DNA from: Buddleja alternifolia
Lineage: Eukaryota; Streptophyta; Magnoliopsida; Lamiales; Scrophulariaceae
Reading direction: 5' to 3'
Length of the DNA: 64,000 nt
Assembly (NCBI GenBank): GCA_019426215.1
Contig: CM033393.1
Span: 52,516,645 to 52,580,644, forward strand
Shown: positions 48,701 to 61,560 of the stretch, piece by piece
How positions within the stretch are numbered: the stretch's first letter is position 1
How the letters are laid out: every line of letters starts with the position of its first letter
Notes under the pieces: model-generated
Told to the model about the DNA's origin: nothing
Database searches by the model: none
The model's input: only the letters and a program-made list of their open reading frames with translations
Made by a program: the position numbers and the translations under genes

Positions 48701-49558
48701 TATGTGTTTCCATGGTCATACAGGTGGAAAAAAAAGGGCCCTTGGTTGCAGAGAGGAGCGAGATGAGCAGGAATGGTTGGGGGGGAGACCTTGGTAAATT
48801 GAAAATTGAAATCAAAATAATCTTTTCACTTTTCCTTTTATTTTAAGATGAAATTCAATAAAGAGGTGGGTTGGAAGTTGGGAACTTTAGAAGTTTAAGA
48901 ACAGAGACCTTCCGAAAACATTCAGAGTTGCGGAGAAAGACGTTGCACTTTCACTAGGGCTTAAAGCAGCGATGGGGGAGGGTAGAGAAAAGATAGGACA
49001 TTTCTTCCTACTTTTTTTCTAGCATTTTCTCAGAGGCAAATATGGCAATAAAAACATTTAGCTCTGGTGTTAAGATAATTGCTCTGGTGAAATCATCAAT
49101 TTCCTCCCCATTATTTTTCAGTTTCATATAGGTGCCTAAAACATAATTTTCAGGGCAGATATCTCCAGGTCTATCTTATTATCCTGGGTGTGTACATGCT
49201 TTCGCTTGCTTGTGCTCTGGGATGGATTCCCTTCAATTTGGAAATGGAACGAGAATAGCTTTAGCGAACGTTACTCCACATTTCACTGACACAAACAACT
49301 ATTTTCTTTTATGATGATAGGTACAGTTACTACTGTGTATTCATCTTTATCTTTATCTTTAATCTTTAACTATTCTAAAAGTACGAATATTATGGAATGA
49401 TTTACATTTCTTAATTTTTTTGTTACGACCATAATAGCCCTATATTATTAATAATCTAATTTATCCTCAAATAAAAAAACATTTATTATTGTTATCAAAA
49501 TCAATATACATGAATTTAAAATTAATAGTAAACAAGCTTGTTCAATATATATTATTAA
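45730..49558. other. Intergenic DNA with old repeat remnants
   Basis: Contains the glutaredoxin promoter, a direct repeat pair (see separate entry), a CCCCCACACGAATG-containing stretch (46880-47780) that resembles LTR-retrotransposon untranslated DNA, an AT microsatellite (48163-48188) and AT-rich sequence. The minus frame at 48548-48357 begins MGGSEGASKRLAARFSED but ends quickly; without a second exon I do not call it a gene. Confidence 0.4.
45955..48056. repeat. Direct repeat pair of about 235 bp, 1.87 kb apart
   Basis: 45955-46190 and 47826-48056 share TTAGAATCACCCGTCTATAT, the TTATTTTCGTGC block and AACAAATAATCTAATATATA. Overall identity looks about 80%. The spacing could mark a duplicated old element or a diverged LTR pair, but TG...CA ends and a primer-binding site are not visible. 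Confidence 0.6.
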
Positions 49559-49899
49559 TCTATACTCTTTTATAAAACACCAACACCCTAAAATAACTAT
49601 TTTTGGTGTGTTTTTGATTGTCATGACTAAATTACCCTCCATTTAAAACGTATTTTTTAGATAATTTTTTTCCAATATTCTCTCTCTTATATCACGTATC
49701 CTCAATTTCTCCTACATTCTCTCTCTCACCCACTCTCTCTCCTATGTCATATTTTTTTTCACCCAATATTTTTAAATAGTTTGTTCAACTTATTTCTATT
49801 TATTTACAAAAACTCACATAAAATGCTGACATATTAATGAATTTTTTATTAAATTTTTTATTTACTCAGCACACGCATCGAGTGTGCTCACACGACTAA
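49559..49899 (+). mobile_element. Short non-autonomous Helitron (341 bp)
   Basis: Starts TCTATACTCTTTTATAAAAC after an A, ends with the hairpin AGCACAC-GCATCGA-GTGTGCT (perfect outer stem), seven bases, and CTAA, with T next. All the Helitron end rules are met: 5' TC, 3' hairpin and CTRR, A/T insertion, no target duplication. It has no coding capacity. Confidence 0.85.
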
Positions 49900-51632
49900 T
49901 ATTAATGGTTCATAAGAATATGAATGGGCTAATGCACATATAATTTCCTTTTGCCTTGCTACAAATCTTGATCTATCAGCTTTTACGTTCGAGTGGCTCA
50001 TTTGTTAGAAATACTCCATGAAAAGTGTACAGCAGTACAGGTAATGCAATAATTCTTTCTGTATGTACATTTATGTGTATGTGCCCATGTGTAGACCTTT
50101 TTTGGTGTGCGGTTACAAGCAAACCTATGTATATACAACACCCTATTCTTTGATGTATATGCTACATAAATGTCACAAAAATCTCAATGTATTTGAATTT
50201 GAATTTTCAAATATTCAATTTGAATTTTCTGTGTAAATAGTAATGGCAGTTACTATGATTGTTTAGGTGGTCTATCTCTATCTCTATCTCTTCTCTATCT
50301 CTAGTATTATAAAAATATGGATGGTGTTTTGAAACTTTTAATATACTTAAAATATCCCCATCTAATCCACTTTTTTAATAGCAAAAGAGACAAATACTAA
50401 ATAATAAAAATAAATTATATATATCTACAACAATAAGGTGTATAATTACATCAGGACTCTATCATGATAAAAATAAAACTTAGGTATCTACAATAATATA
50501 TAAGATGTATAGTTACATAAGAAGTCTATCATAAAATTTTAAAAATAAGTAATAAAAATACATTTAAAATATCTATAACATTAATATATATAATTATATT
50601 AGATATCTACAAGTCTCCATACTTTCTTGATAATGCTTGACCTATAACAACTAGGGATTCATATTACGGTCACCATAACTGGACCTTCTATATTACAATA
50701 GGAAGAATGTGTTTGCCGATCGCCAAGTGCAATAATTTTTCTTAGAAGCAAAATTGCAATTGATTAATCATGTCCTTGGAGGAACATTTGGAATATTACA
50801 TTTAACAATATTCATCTTAGTGCATATAAGGATAAATGAGAATGGAAAGACAATGCCCACGTATCTTAACAACAAGAATGGCATGATTAAGCCTAACAAA
50901 CCTTACAGGCCAAAAAAGTTGATTTTCAAATTTATCCTCATATGAGTCCTATCCCCGAAGTACACAATCAGTTTCATGTATAATATATCAAATTATGAAT
51001 ATTAGTTTCATTCAGTATTTGAAAATGAATTAATAACTACTATAATCAACACACAATTACTCGAAAGATAGAGAAAGACCAACATGTCAGTTGGTTTGAA
51101 TAGAATCTAAGACTTTTAATATTTTGGGGTCTCAACTGCACCAATAGAGTTAGGTATAATTTGACGATAGCTTACCAGTACTTAACACATGGAATTACTT
51201 AAATTTGGTCAACATATAACATAGTGGAAGTGTATGCATATGATGATATATTTTGAAAAGTGCATTCAGACTAAATTTGTAATAATATTTTACTAATATA
51301 TACGCACATTATTTTATTTGATCTTTTATTCATATATCCCTTTTAGAGATTGGCTTAACATTCATATTCAGTTGATTAAACATCCAATAACTCTTTCTTA
51401 ATCTTTAATTTTTTGATATTTGTTGATGGGCTATGTGCCCATATGTTTATATTATATTAGCATGATATAGATTGTTTGAAAATTTAAATTTCAAACTTGA
51501 TAGTTTGTTAATTGTTAATACAAGTGTATTATGGAATACATATACATGTTGTGGATTCTTTAACAACTTGTACTTCAAAATCAATATTGTTTTAACTGTT
51601 AGTACATTTCCATTGTGGATTACATGTATTTA
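49900..51632. other. AT-rich intergenic DNA
   Basis: Contains a CTATCT microsatellite (50270-50300) and nothing I can call a gene. Confidence 0.4.
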
Positions 51633-52528
51633 GAGCATCTCCAACCCATTGACATAAAAATGGTGCAACTTGTGCACCATTTTGGTGTTATACAATAAAT
51701 GTGCTCCAACCCATAACTCTAATTTTAACACCAAAAATAATATTCTCTAATATATTCTTTGTTACATCTTATATTATGTTATTGTCTCTATTTCACAAAT
51801 AATACCCAAACTTCAAGTTTTTTTACATATTCATCCGATTTTATTTATTTTTTGTTATTTCTTGGTATTAAATAATAAAATTCACAATTAAATACATTTT
51901 GTTATTTAATTATAATAAATGATTAAAACTTATTTAAACCTATTTGGTGTTTCATAAAATTATTTAAACAACCTTTTATGTTATTTAGTAACAGTCAAAA
52001 TGATTAAAAAATAATTAAAGTATATTTTGTTATTTAATAATATTTAATAATAACACAATTATAAATTTACACAATACATTAACATCGACTTTACTATTTG
52101 ATATAAAAAAAGACATAACAAACAAACTATTTGAATAACTAGTAAATACGTTAAATAACTACTAATACTAGAACAAAATCAAAGAAGACACAACATTATT
52201 CACTATCCCCAACATTAGAATATTGCTCCCATAAATGAAATCATATATAATTGAATAAAAATAACATTTATAGGACTTAACTATAACTTCATAAAGTTTT
52301 AAGGACTAAATTGCAAAAGAAAAATAATACAAAAACTAAAATGCAACTAAATAAAAAAAAGAGGACTTGCACCAAATTTGGTGCAAATGTGAAGTTTTAC
52401 GCCAAATATAGCGTCCAACATCACAATTACACCAAATTTGGTGTTAAAAATGGTGTGGGTTGGAGTGCCAACCCACACTATTTATACCATTTTCAACCCA
52501 AATATAGAGTGGGTTGGAGATGGTCTTA
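51630..52528. mobile_element. Tourist-like element (893 bp) with TTA duplication
   Basis: Element 51633-52525, flanked by TTA on both sides. Ends are GAGCATCTCCAACCCA and, as reverse complement, GACCATCTCCAACCCA. Secondary inverted motifs lie near the ends (ACCAAATTTGGTG, CACCATTTTGGTG). No transposase frame. This fits a PIF/Harbinger-derived MITE. Confidence 0.82.
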
Positions 52529-54420
52529 TCATTAATTCAATAAATAATTATATTTTTAATAATTAGTTTTCAATAAATTGAATATTTTTATTGTGTCTAT
52601 AAGTTTAAATCCTTTTAATATCTAACATATAATTTAATCACTTTTTAAAAATATTTATTTGGTTATGTCGAAAAATGATTAAGAAAAATTAATTTTGATA
52701 GTTCACTATTTAGAATAGTTATATATTACATATACATAAAATAAAAGTTTCAATTTCACTTAATCGGAGTTGCATAACTCAAAGATTACTTGCATATTTT
52801 AATCAATCTAATAGGTAGTTTTATATAAAAATAGATAAACTTCAATTAATGAATGAAATATTAGTGAGTAGATAATAGGTATTTTTCTTGAAAAATATAG
52901 AATGTGTAAAACAAGTATGATTTTGTATTGAATTTGTAGGAATCATTTATCCCTAATTAGTCAAAAGTTTTTGTGTCGATATTAATTTAAAACTTCTTAT
53001 TCCCTTGACAATAAGTTTTCCACTATTTTACCGTATAAATTATTTTCTAAAACATATATATTTCATACTTCAAGTGAAACTTAATTAGTTACCTTGTCCA
53101 CTATTCAATATAGTTACAAGTGCTATGATAAAAACAATAATGTATCAAATAATATCTACAAAGCTATCGATAAAAACAATTCTGAAAAAGTGTTTTTATA
53201 ATAATATATGTATCTATTATATTATATCTATGTGTTTTCATGTTAATAGTTTTTTAGGAGTGAGTGAGGCATGAATAATAAGATGAATGCATAAGCATAT
53301 TTATATTAATATTAGTTTTTATATTTATTGATTAAGAAATAGTAAATGTGAGGTGCAAATGCGAGGTGCATTTGTTATTGTTGTTATACATGTGAGGTGT
53401 ACATGTTGGCAGATCCGTCCAAAATCCATCGAATAATGGTTTAAAGGACGAAAGTGAAACAAAAAGTAAATTTTAGGCACAATAGCATAATATTTGCTAC
53501 TTTAGGGATCAAAGTGATACAAATATAAAATTCAAAGACTATTAGTGACATTTACCCTTTAACTTACTTAATATTTTCTTTTATTATAAATGACACTTCA
53601 TAGTTCACCTTTTCAAATGATTAACTATGTATATTCTATTGATTTAGAAAATTATCACTACAAATGACTTATAGAAGATTATTTGGCAATAGTAAAAATG
53701 TACAATTACTCAATTTAATCATAAATGTTATACTACAAACATACATGACAATACGTTTTTGACATGTGTGTCTAGACCAAATTTATAGTAAATTTTTTAT
53801 AATTTTATTTTTTGGTTAATTTTGATTATAATTATTATAATTCATTTACTTTGATCTTATTCATCTATTTTTTCAGTAATTAACTTAATATGTATGTTTT
53901 ACTAACTAGACATCTACCAACTCTTTCAAGATCTTTAATTTAAGTAAATTTTTTTGTAATGGTGCATTTGTATCAGTATTAATATCATATTATAATATAT
54001 TATATTATTACAGTTTTAGTTTGTTTAAATATTTGAACTTTGAAGTAATTTTTCTTAGTTGTTAGTACACTTTCATGGTGGAGTACGTGTATCAAAGTGA
54101 TTGACTCTTTAAGTCTACAAAAACTTGTATTAATTAGTATAAATAATTTATTCTATTCATCAATTTTTAATAATATTAATTTTATGCATTACTTATTAAT
54201 TTATATTTATCTTACGTTTTCATCAATGAGTAGTATGTCTTATAATAAATGAAATCTTTTTAAAACCTCATAATGATAGCATTTTTCAGAGTCATGTAAT
54301 TTATAACGGGATCAATGTTTTTAAAATGTATTTATATATGAATATCTTATGTATTTATCAAAAAAGATATAGTCCTTACTAGTTGATAAAAAGAGTAGAG
54401 AGTCCCACATTTCTTCAACG
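52529..54420. other. AT-rich intergenic DNA upstream of the DUF761 gene
   Basis: No gene or clear repeat ends found. 53330-53570 resembles old transposon-derived sequence (GAGGTGCA repeats). Confidence 0.35.
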
Positions 54421-54929
54421 GTGTTCAGCAACTTTTCACTTTTAACTTTCACTTTGCTTTGTAAATACCCAAAACTTCAGACTTTGGTGGACTTCACTTC
54501 TTTATTCTTTCCCCTTTTTCACTTTAACTTTGTTGTTTCAAACTATTCCATCTTTTCCTTAACCGTCACTCTGTTGTTGAGGGACAAGAAGATGGTCCAC
54601 CATCTATTCCACAGGGGAACATTGCCCAATAGAGTTGAAGATGAGGATTACCACCAATCACACAATATTATTGCTGCTGCTTCCTTCATTCACAACCCCA
54701 ATGCTACTACTAGCATAATAGAAAACAATTAGGAGCACAGACCGATGATGAGTATCCAGCATCTATGATATTAGAGATGGTGAAGAATGACAAAGGGCAG
54801 GAGTTCAGACTGGAGAACGACATAGACCGGGTAGCTGATTTGTTCATTCAAAGATTTCATCAACAGATTAGACTGCAAAGCTCCATCCCGACTCTCCACT
54901 CTCTAAATTTCCAGTTTCATCATCCTTAG
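54421..54929 (+). CDS. DUF761 (cotton-fibre-type) small protein, apparently frameshifted
   Basis: The frame from 54421 encodes a hydrophobic N-terminus (FTLLCKYPKLQTLVDFTSL..., FNFVVSNYSIFSLTVTLLL) and then a Met at 54592 (MVHHLFHRGTLPNRVEDEDY), and stops at 54730-54732. The DUF761 signature lies in another frame just after: DDEYPASMILEMVKNDKGQ and LENDIDRVADLFIQRFHQQI, ending at 54929. The frames overlap at 54714-54732 around an A-rich run, so one indel (real or a sequencing error) breaks the gene. DUF761 proteins typically carry this C-terminal helix; their function is poorly known. An intron is less likely, because no donor/acceptor pair is apparent. Confidence 0.7.
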
Positions 54930-55295
54930 TTTTCTTTTTTTCCTTTGCTTTCTCCAGCAGCTTATTTTCTCCAGTATTATCCTCTGGTCTACACTTTACA
55001 CTCTTGTCTTAAAATTTAATAAAATCATATACTGCTTCCTGTCGTACATAAACAGCTTCTTGCAGGAAAATAAAGTGAGGCTCATACTGGCAAACTACTA
55101 TGAAAATTTTCAGCTCTACAGACCAAGACTGAAAAAAGTGTTCTCTTTTCCATACTAGTGAAGGTGTACAATGAGAACCTATACAACTTATTCTTTACAA
55201 AATATATATATATATATATATATAAGAACAAAGCATGAAATTGACAGTATAGAAGTCATTCTAGGACAAACGTTGGGTTAGTCCTACTTGATGTT
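54930..55295. other. Short intergenic spacer between convergent genes
   Basis: 3' UTRs of the DUF761 gene (+) and the NIPA-type gene (-), plus an AT microsatellite at about 55203-55224. Confidence 0.5.
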
Positions 55296-57581
55296 CTATG
55301 GGAGCATTGTTGTTGTCTCCAATAAATCCTCACCATCCTCATCGATCCTACTCCAACCCGATGCACTGAAGGATAATAACTTGGTCCGATCTAGACCATT
55401 ACCTCTGAAACCAGTTATCTTAGATGAAACCATGGGCATAGCAAGAACTGAAGATGCATGAATTGATTCTTCTCCCAAACCCAAAGTTAATGAACAAGCA
55501 GCCTGCATAGATAATAAGTTAATAACCACAGTTTGAACATGGTACTATTATTTCAATTCACTATCAAGTTAAGGAGAGCTAACAAAGAAATACCAGGACC
55601 TTGGACTTGACAATAAAGCTTGCAGCTTTCGTCCGCACCATGCGCACAAGTGATCTCATGTCTTTAATTTGTGAATCCTCACAAGGCATAATGAGTCTGA
55701 AATGATTTCCACAGTCCAAATGAGGGACAACAACAATTGAATAATATTATTTTCGCAAACACGCATAGACGAGAAAGTTGTTTGTTCCACATAAGACATG
55801 CATCACTTCTTTATACCAACAAAAAACAACAAACTAAAGTAAGTTAGTTATGCCATACCTGTCCTCATCATTTGGGTGGCTTGCGGTTACAGAAACCAGA
55901 GTTGTATCTTTGATTTCCCCTCCTGACAAATCCCGAATCGTTTAGTATTTCCCCTCCGCGACAGCAAAAATACAAAAGGCGGCCTATGAACCACTGACAT
56001 ACCTTTTGATTCATCAGGTGCCAGCAAAGAAATGCCTATGAATACAGAAAGCATCCCCAGTATGAACATTGTAGTTCGTAATGCATCAAAAACCTGTTTA
56101 AATAGAATTCTATTTTAACCATAGCAATTTTCACCTTAATGGAAAAAAAATATTAAAATTAGAAGGTTAAAAATGAATACCAGGGACAAATGGCTGAAAG
56201 AAAACATCTATTACCAAATGTACTAACATAAGTAGCTTAGCCAATTAGTACAGGTTGGGGATGGCTATAAAAATGTATGCCACTAATAGAACTCACTGCA
56301 CACACATTCCTAGGCTGCATCAACTCTGGCCTCGGACATTTTAGCTTAAATATTACGATGGGACATACAGTCCATGCAATTCCAGTGACCATAAGTTCTT
56401 TTAGGTTGTGTTTGGATTGATAGATTAGGATTTTAGAAATGGATTTGGAGGAAGGATTTCAAATGACTCCAATCTCAAATGACTCCAAATTGGAGTCATT
56501 TGAATTCCACTACAATGATTGAAAGAATAGCTCAAAATGAGTTCCAAGGGTTTGAAATCCATTGTAACTTGAAATCATCCAAACAAGTTCAATGAATTTG
56601 TTGATGAATTTGAAACTCATGCGTTTCAAATCTTCAATCCAAACACCTCCTTAGTTATTAGAGAACAGACTGCTGTAAATAAATGAATATGGAACAGACC
56701 CTACAAATTGTCTACCAGAAATCCTCGGTCAGCCGATCAGATAAAACCAACAGTAGCTAAGTGGTCGTACACTGAAAAATTAACAAATGTGAGTTGAAGA
56801 AGGAAGGAGCACCTGATATTCCTGGAAATAAACAAATCCTGTACAAATGGAGAAAAATGTCCAGACGATCTGAAACATAGGGACGATGAGTATTGCATCA
56901 AATAGGGATAATCCTTCATTCAGTCTTGCCATCTGCAGACATGTTTCAAGACAAAATCAACAATTAAACCATAATTCATCATTTAATGTAATAAAGTACA
57001 CTTTCCCACCAGCTCATTCAAGAATTAGATTGTGTTTGATGTTTACCCAAAATCCAGCCGTACTAAAAAATAATAAAAGCATCGAGTATGTGAACCAAGT
57101 ATGCAACTGATACCCACTTGACATGGACAATCTTAGCAAATTTGACCTACAAATATAAGCACAAATCATAATTAATATGCTCTGAACCATCTTTGTACTT
57201 AGAGGAAAAATATTGTAGCACAACTTACAGAGACTTCGCAAACAGCACTGAACATGATCCCACGGCACCTGAAACAATAGCGTAAGAAAGCGGAAGAAGC
57301 ATGTGCCAGTATCGTTTAATGTCATTTCCTGGAATAGCAAGCATCATTTCTCCTCTTCTGCTTCCAAAGAGGCCAAATAACATGGGTCAGCTATTGAAAC
57401 CATCAATGAAGAGAAAAGTAAATTAGACAGAAGCTTCATTTAGCTTGCATTCTTTTGGATTTTACCACATTCTCCCACCTATATATTGAGTGATGCAAAA
57501 AGACGACTATAACCAGAATCAGACAGTAAATCAGGAAAGTAGTGTTTCCGTACTTCTCTGCCAACTGCTCAGGAGTGTACA
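55296..57581 (-). CDS. NIPA8/9-type magnesium transporter, 3' half (5' exons missing)
   Basis: Eight exons on the minus strand, in transcript order: 57581-57479, 57357-57229, 57146-57047, 56932-56813, 56093-56003, 55922-55859, 55696-55600, 55502-55296. Phases agree and introns are GT-AG. The 303-residue product has several membrane segments (TFLIYCLILVIVVFL; MLLPLSYAIVSGAVGS; TYSMLLLFFSTAGFW; QIVWTFFSICTGF; MFILGMLSVFIGISLL), the family block GSCSVLFAKSLSNLLRL and a hydrophilic tail ending in ASSVLAMPMVSSKITGFRGN. This is the C-terminal two-thirds of plant NIPA (DUF803) proteins. The first exons (MGEW-type start) are not found up to 64000; 58.1-61.6 kb is a decayed copia element. Either the 5' part lies beyond the window across a very long intron, or the gene is truncated. 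Confidence 0.85.
56401..56653. mobile_element. Tourist-like MITE in a NIPA intron
   Basis: Element 56404-56650 (247 bp), flanked by TTA. Left end GGTTGTGTTTGGATTGATAG, right end as reverse complement GGAGGTGTTTGGATTGAAGA. Internally it also has complementary AAATGACTCCAA / TTGGAGTCATTT blocks (56460-56502). No coding capacity. Confidence 0.82.
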
Positions 57582-57689
57582 CTGTTGAGGGAGAAAAATA
57601 AAATCAAAAGAGTTCTTGATCACCAAAGCATGATGCAGCATATTTAACAACTGAGGCAGAGTACCATTATAAAAACCAAAAGTTGCATG

Positions 57690-57745
57690 CATGACCCCAA
57701 GAACTAACCAACACGATGATGGTTAACGGTCACTGATGTAGGGAA
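57690..57745 (-). pseudogene. Possible decayed NIPA exon
   Basis: Upstream of the first intact NIPA exon, the minus strand shows an acceptor-like ACATCAG, then GTGACCGTTAA, GTGTTGGTTAG and GTTCTTGGG blocks. They resemble the expected VTVKVLVATAFIVLGN exon but with gaps and a stop. This is weak, and would mean the gene is a pseudogene. Confidence 0.25.
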
Positions 57746-57769
57746 ATACATACAACTGAGTTAAAGACA

Positions 57770-58160
57770 ATAAGGCCCTTTGTAAATCATCATAATCACA
57801 ACTGAACCTAGAGCTCGCACATTTTTACAGAGTCAACCTAACCGGAAGTCCGATCCAAGGTCTGACCCATGTTAACCATCTCCAAGAGTCGTACATCTTG
57901 ATCACATGGCGTCCAGATCTGCTGACACGTGTCATGAGAGAGATTGTGCTAGTACAACCCAAAAACTATGAATACCCCTTCATTTTGCTATTTCAGTGTT
58001 CAGTTTCTATCTTAGAGTGAGTCTTGTGAGTTGGAGAAGTATCATGGTGTTTCCATCCCCCCCTAGAGTTGAAAAATTGTAGTTCTTTTCCTTTTAGTTT
58101 GTTCATTCCGATGTTTTGGGTTTTAATTAATTTTATTGATGATTAGATTAGTCTAGGATG
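57770..58160. other. Spacer with possible LTR remnant
   Basis: No NIPA exon is seen. Sequence may be the untranslated 5' part of the copia element that follows, but LTR ends were not found. Confidence 0.3.
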
Positions 58161-61100
58161 ACTTGGGTCTATTACTTAAAGATAGGTCTCAAGTTCCACA
58201 AGTAATCAATACTTCTTATAATGAAATAAAGACTCATTTTCCCCCATTATTTTCGGGTTCTTAGGACTGATAATGCATTAAAATTTGTTCAAAAGGAAAT
58301 TTCTGCCTTTTGTGAATCTCATGACGTTTTACATCAATGTTCATGTCCCCACACTTCTCAATAGAACGGAATCGCGGATCGCAAACATCGATATCTTCTA
58401 GATGTTGATGGCACTCATATGACTCAAATGAATGTTCCTAAGTCTATCAGGGGGATGCGGTCCTTACTGTGTTTTCCTATTAAAGTACCATCTAATGTTC
58501 TTCATGGGGATATTCTGTATTCATTATTCATGGTTGCATCATGATAGACCATTGTTTAGTGGTACTCTTTAGTATTTAGTTGTGTTTGCTTTTTCATGTT
58601 TCCTCTCCAACTCATAACAAACTATCCCCTAGGTCTATTAAATGTTTTCTTCTTGGGTGCTCTAGTATTCAAAGGGTATCATTGTTAAAATTCGATCTCT
58701 ACTCGGTCCTTAACTTTAACTGAAGTCACCATCTTCGAGTCTTACCCCACTAGTACAAAGATGGTCATATTTCTGGGGTTCATTCTGATTCTCTTTTGTT
58801 GCATGTCCCTTCTTTGTCCCTTCAGGCACTTTGCCGAATAATCCACCTAGACCACTACAGGCGTATTCAGGTCTATGCCAACAACAATCTACCACATCAG
58901 CTATGTTCATCTCCCTCTTCCTACCGCAGATCATTGGTCCTCCATGCCTTCCTCTGACAATAATCTTCCTACAACCACTAAGAAAGGTACATAGTGTGTG
59001 CCTTGGCCCGAACTTTGTAGCTTTGTTGTTTCTCTTCACTCAGATCTATGCCCAGGTCTTATGATGTGCAGTGACACCCTGAATGGAAGATGCTCTAGTC
59101 TCTCGAAGACTTCGGAACTAGTGACAGCTCCTCCAAGTGTGGATGTTGTTGTTTGTCACTGGGTGTTTACACGTAAAATATAAACCAAATGGACCATCGA
59201 TCGCTATAAGGCCAGACTTATAGTGTTGACTACCAAGAAATCTTTTCTCCATTCGCTCGCCTCAATTCTTTTCAGGCGTTATTTTCCTTGGGCGTTAATG
59301 CGGATTGTCTTATGTGTAAGATGAATGTGAATAATGCCTTCTTATATGGGTTTACATGAGGCTATTTTTACAAAGCAACCAATGGTAGGGGGCAACAGAG
59401 TATGATATGCAGACTGAAGAAGGAAAGATATGATCTAAAACAAAGTCCCAGAGCTCGGTTTGACAAGTTAAATCGTGTTATCGATGATTCGGCTTCCACA
59501 TATGTCGGGATCAAAACCCAGGTTTGGTGATTCTAGGCTTCTAATTGTCATGTAGATGATCTCCTAATATCTAACAGCAAAGTTGGGGTATTGACGAGAC
59601 CAAAGAACTAGTTGCAGCAACACGTTGTCATCGAGGACATGGGACGTCCTAAATACTTTTTAGGCATTGAAATTGCTCATAGCAAGCACAGGATCTCACA
59701 ATCTCAAAGAAAATGTGCACTTGATTTACTTCAAGAAACTGAACGCCTATGGATTTTAAATCCAAATTTTTGAATTGATGGGATGATTATTTGGAGGGCA
59801 AGGTAAAGTACAGAAGACTGGTAGGGAGATTGATATATTGTAATGATCCTGATATCTCTTTTGTAGTGGCAGTAGTTAGTCAGCTTATAGACAAACCACG
59901 ACTTATTCACTGGGAAGTTGCTCCAAGAATCTTGAAATACATTGATGTAACTCTCCTTGTAAAGGTTTGCTATTAAAAAAGCATAGATTCAGGGAAGTAA
60001 GAACTAGATATACTTCCATCAATCAATCCACCGCATCAGCTATGTTCATCCCCCTCCTCCTACCGCAGATCATTGGTCCTCCATACCTTCCTCTAACAAT
60101 AATCTTCCTACAATCATTAAGAAAGGAACACGGTGTGTGCCTTAGCCCAAACTTTGTAGCTTTGTTGTTTTTCTTCACTCAGATCTATGCCCAGGTCTTA
60201 TGATGCACAGTGACACCCTGAATGGAAGATGTTGTCTCTCAAAGACTTCGGAACTAGTGACAACTCCTCCAAGTGTGGATGTTGTTGCTTGTCAATGGGC
60301 GTTTACACGTAAAATATAGACCAAATGGACCAGTGATCGCTATAAGGCCAAACTTATAGTGTTGACTACCAAGAAATTTTTCTCCATTCGCTCGCCTCAA
60401 TTCTTTTCGGGCGTTATTTTCCTTGAGCGTTAATGAGGATTGTCTTATGTGTAAGATGAATGTGAATAATGCCTTCTTATATGGGTTTACATGAGGTTAT
60501 TTTTACAAAGCAACCAATGGTAAGGGGGGAACAGAGTATGATATGCATACTGAAGAAGGAAAGATATGATCTAAAGCGGAGTCCTAGAGCTCGGTTTGAC
60601 AAGTTAAATCGCATTATCGGTGATTTGGCTTCCACATATGTCGGGCATACCAATCAGTTTTTGCGGCATGGAAACCCAGGTTTGGTGATTCTAGGCTTTA
60701 AATTGTCATGTAGATGATCTCCTGATATCTGACAGCAACGTTGGGGTATTGACGAGACCAAAGTAGTAGTTGCAGCAACAGGTTGTCATCAAGGACATGG
60801 GACGTCCTAAATACTTTTTAGGCATTGAAATTGCTCATAGCAAGCACAGGATCTCACAATCTCAAAGAAAATGTGCACTTGATTTACTTCAAGAAACTGA
60901 ACGCCTATGGATTTTAAATCCAAATTTTTGAATTGATGTGATGATTATTTGGAGGGCAAGGTAAAGTACAGAAGACTGGTAGGGAGATTGATATATTGTA
61001 ACGAACCTCATCTCTCTTTTGTAGTGGTAGCAGTAAGTTAGTTTATGGACAAACCATGACTTATTCACGGGGAAGTTGCTCCAGAATCTTGAAATGCATT

Positions 61101-61560
61101 GATGTAACTCTCCTTGTAAAGGTTTGCTATTAAAAAAGCATGGATACTTGAAGATAGCGGCCTATTAAGATATAAACTAAAGATGATAAAAACTTCAGGA
61201 TATTGCACTTATATTGGGGCGAATTTTGTGACTTGGCGCAGCAAGAAACAAACAGCATTAGCCAAGTCTAGTGCAAATCCGAACGTAGAATTGTGACACA
61301 TACTGCCTACGAGGCGTTATGGTGAAAGAATTTATTGGGAGACTTGGGTGTTACTTACATGAAGCCCGTGCCCATGCATTGTGACAATCAGGCAGCTTTT
61401 TATATTGCTAGATATCCAATCCTTCATGAAAGAACTAAGCATATTGAAGCTAACAGTCACTTTATTCGCAATTGACGAACAAGAAGAATAGTACTCCTTT
61501 TACTCTTTCAGAACAGATAAACGTTTTCACCAAGGCTTAAGGTACTAAATAGTTTAAGAT
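58160..61560 (+). mobile_element. Decayed Ty1/copia retrotransposon
   Basis: Order on +: integrase remnant (about 58200-58560, with VLRTDNALKFVQKEISAFCE and an HTSQ-NGIADRKHR region), post-integrase remnant (58620-58790), reverse transcriptase (59100-59760, VVVCHWVFTRK, YDLKQSPRARFDKLN, CHVDDLLIS, MGRPKYFLGIEIAHSKHRIS), a second copy of that region, then RNase H (61190-61500, SGYCTYIGANFVTWRSKKQT). Integrase before RT identifies copia. Stops and frameshifts are frequent; no LTR pair found. Old, inactive copy. Confidence 0.85.
58885..61141 (+). repeat. 1.14-kb tandem duplication inside the copia element
   Basis: 58885-59987 and 60024-61141 are close copies, starting near (A/G)CATCAGCTATGTTCATC and ending TTGCTATTAAAAAAGCAT. 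Period about 1139 bp. The copies differ by scattered substitutions and small indels. Confidence 0.88.
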
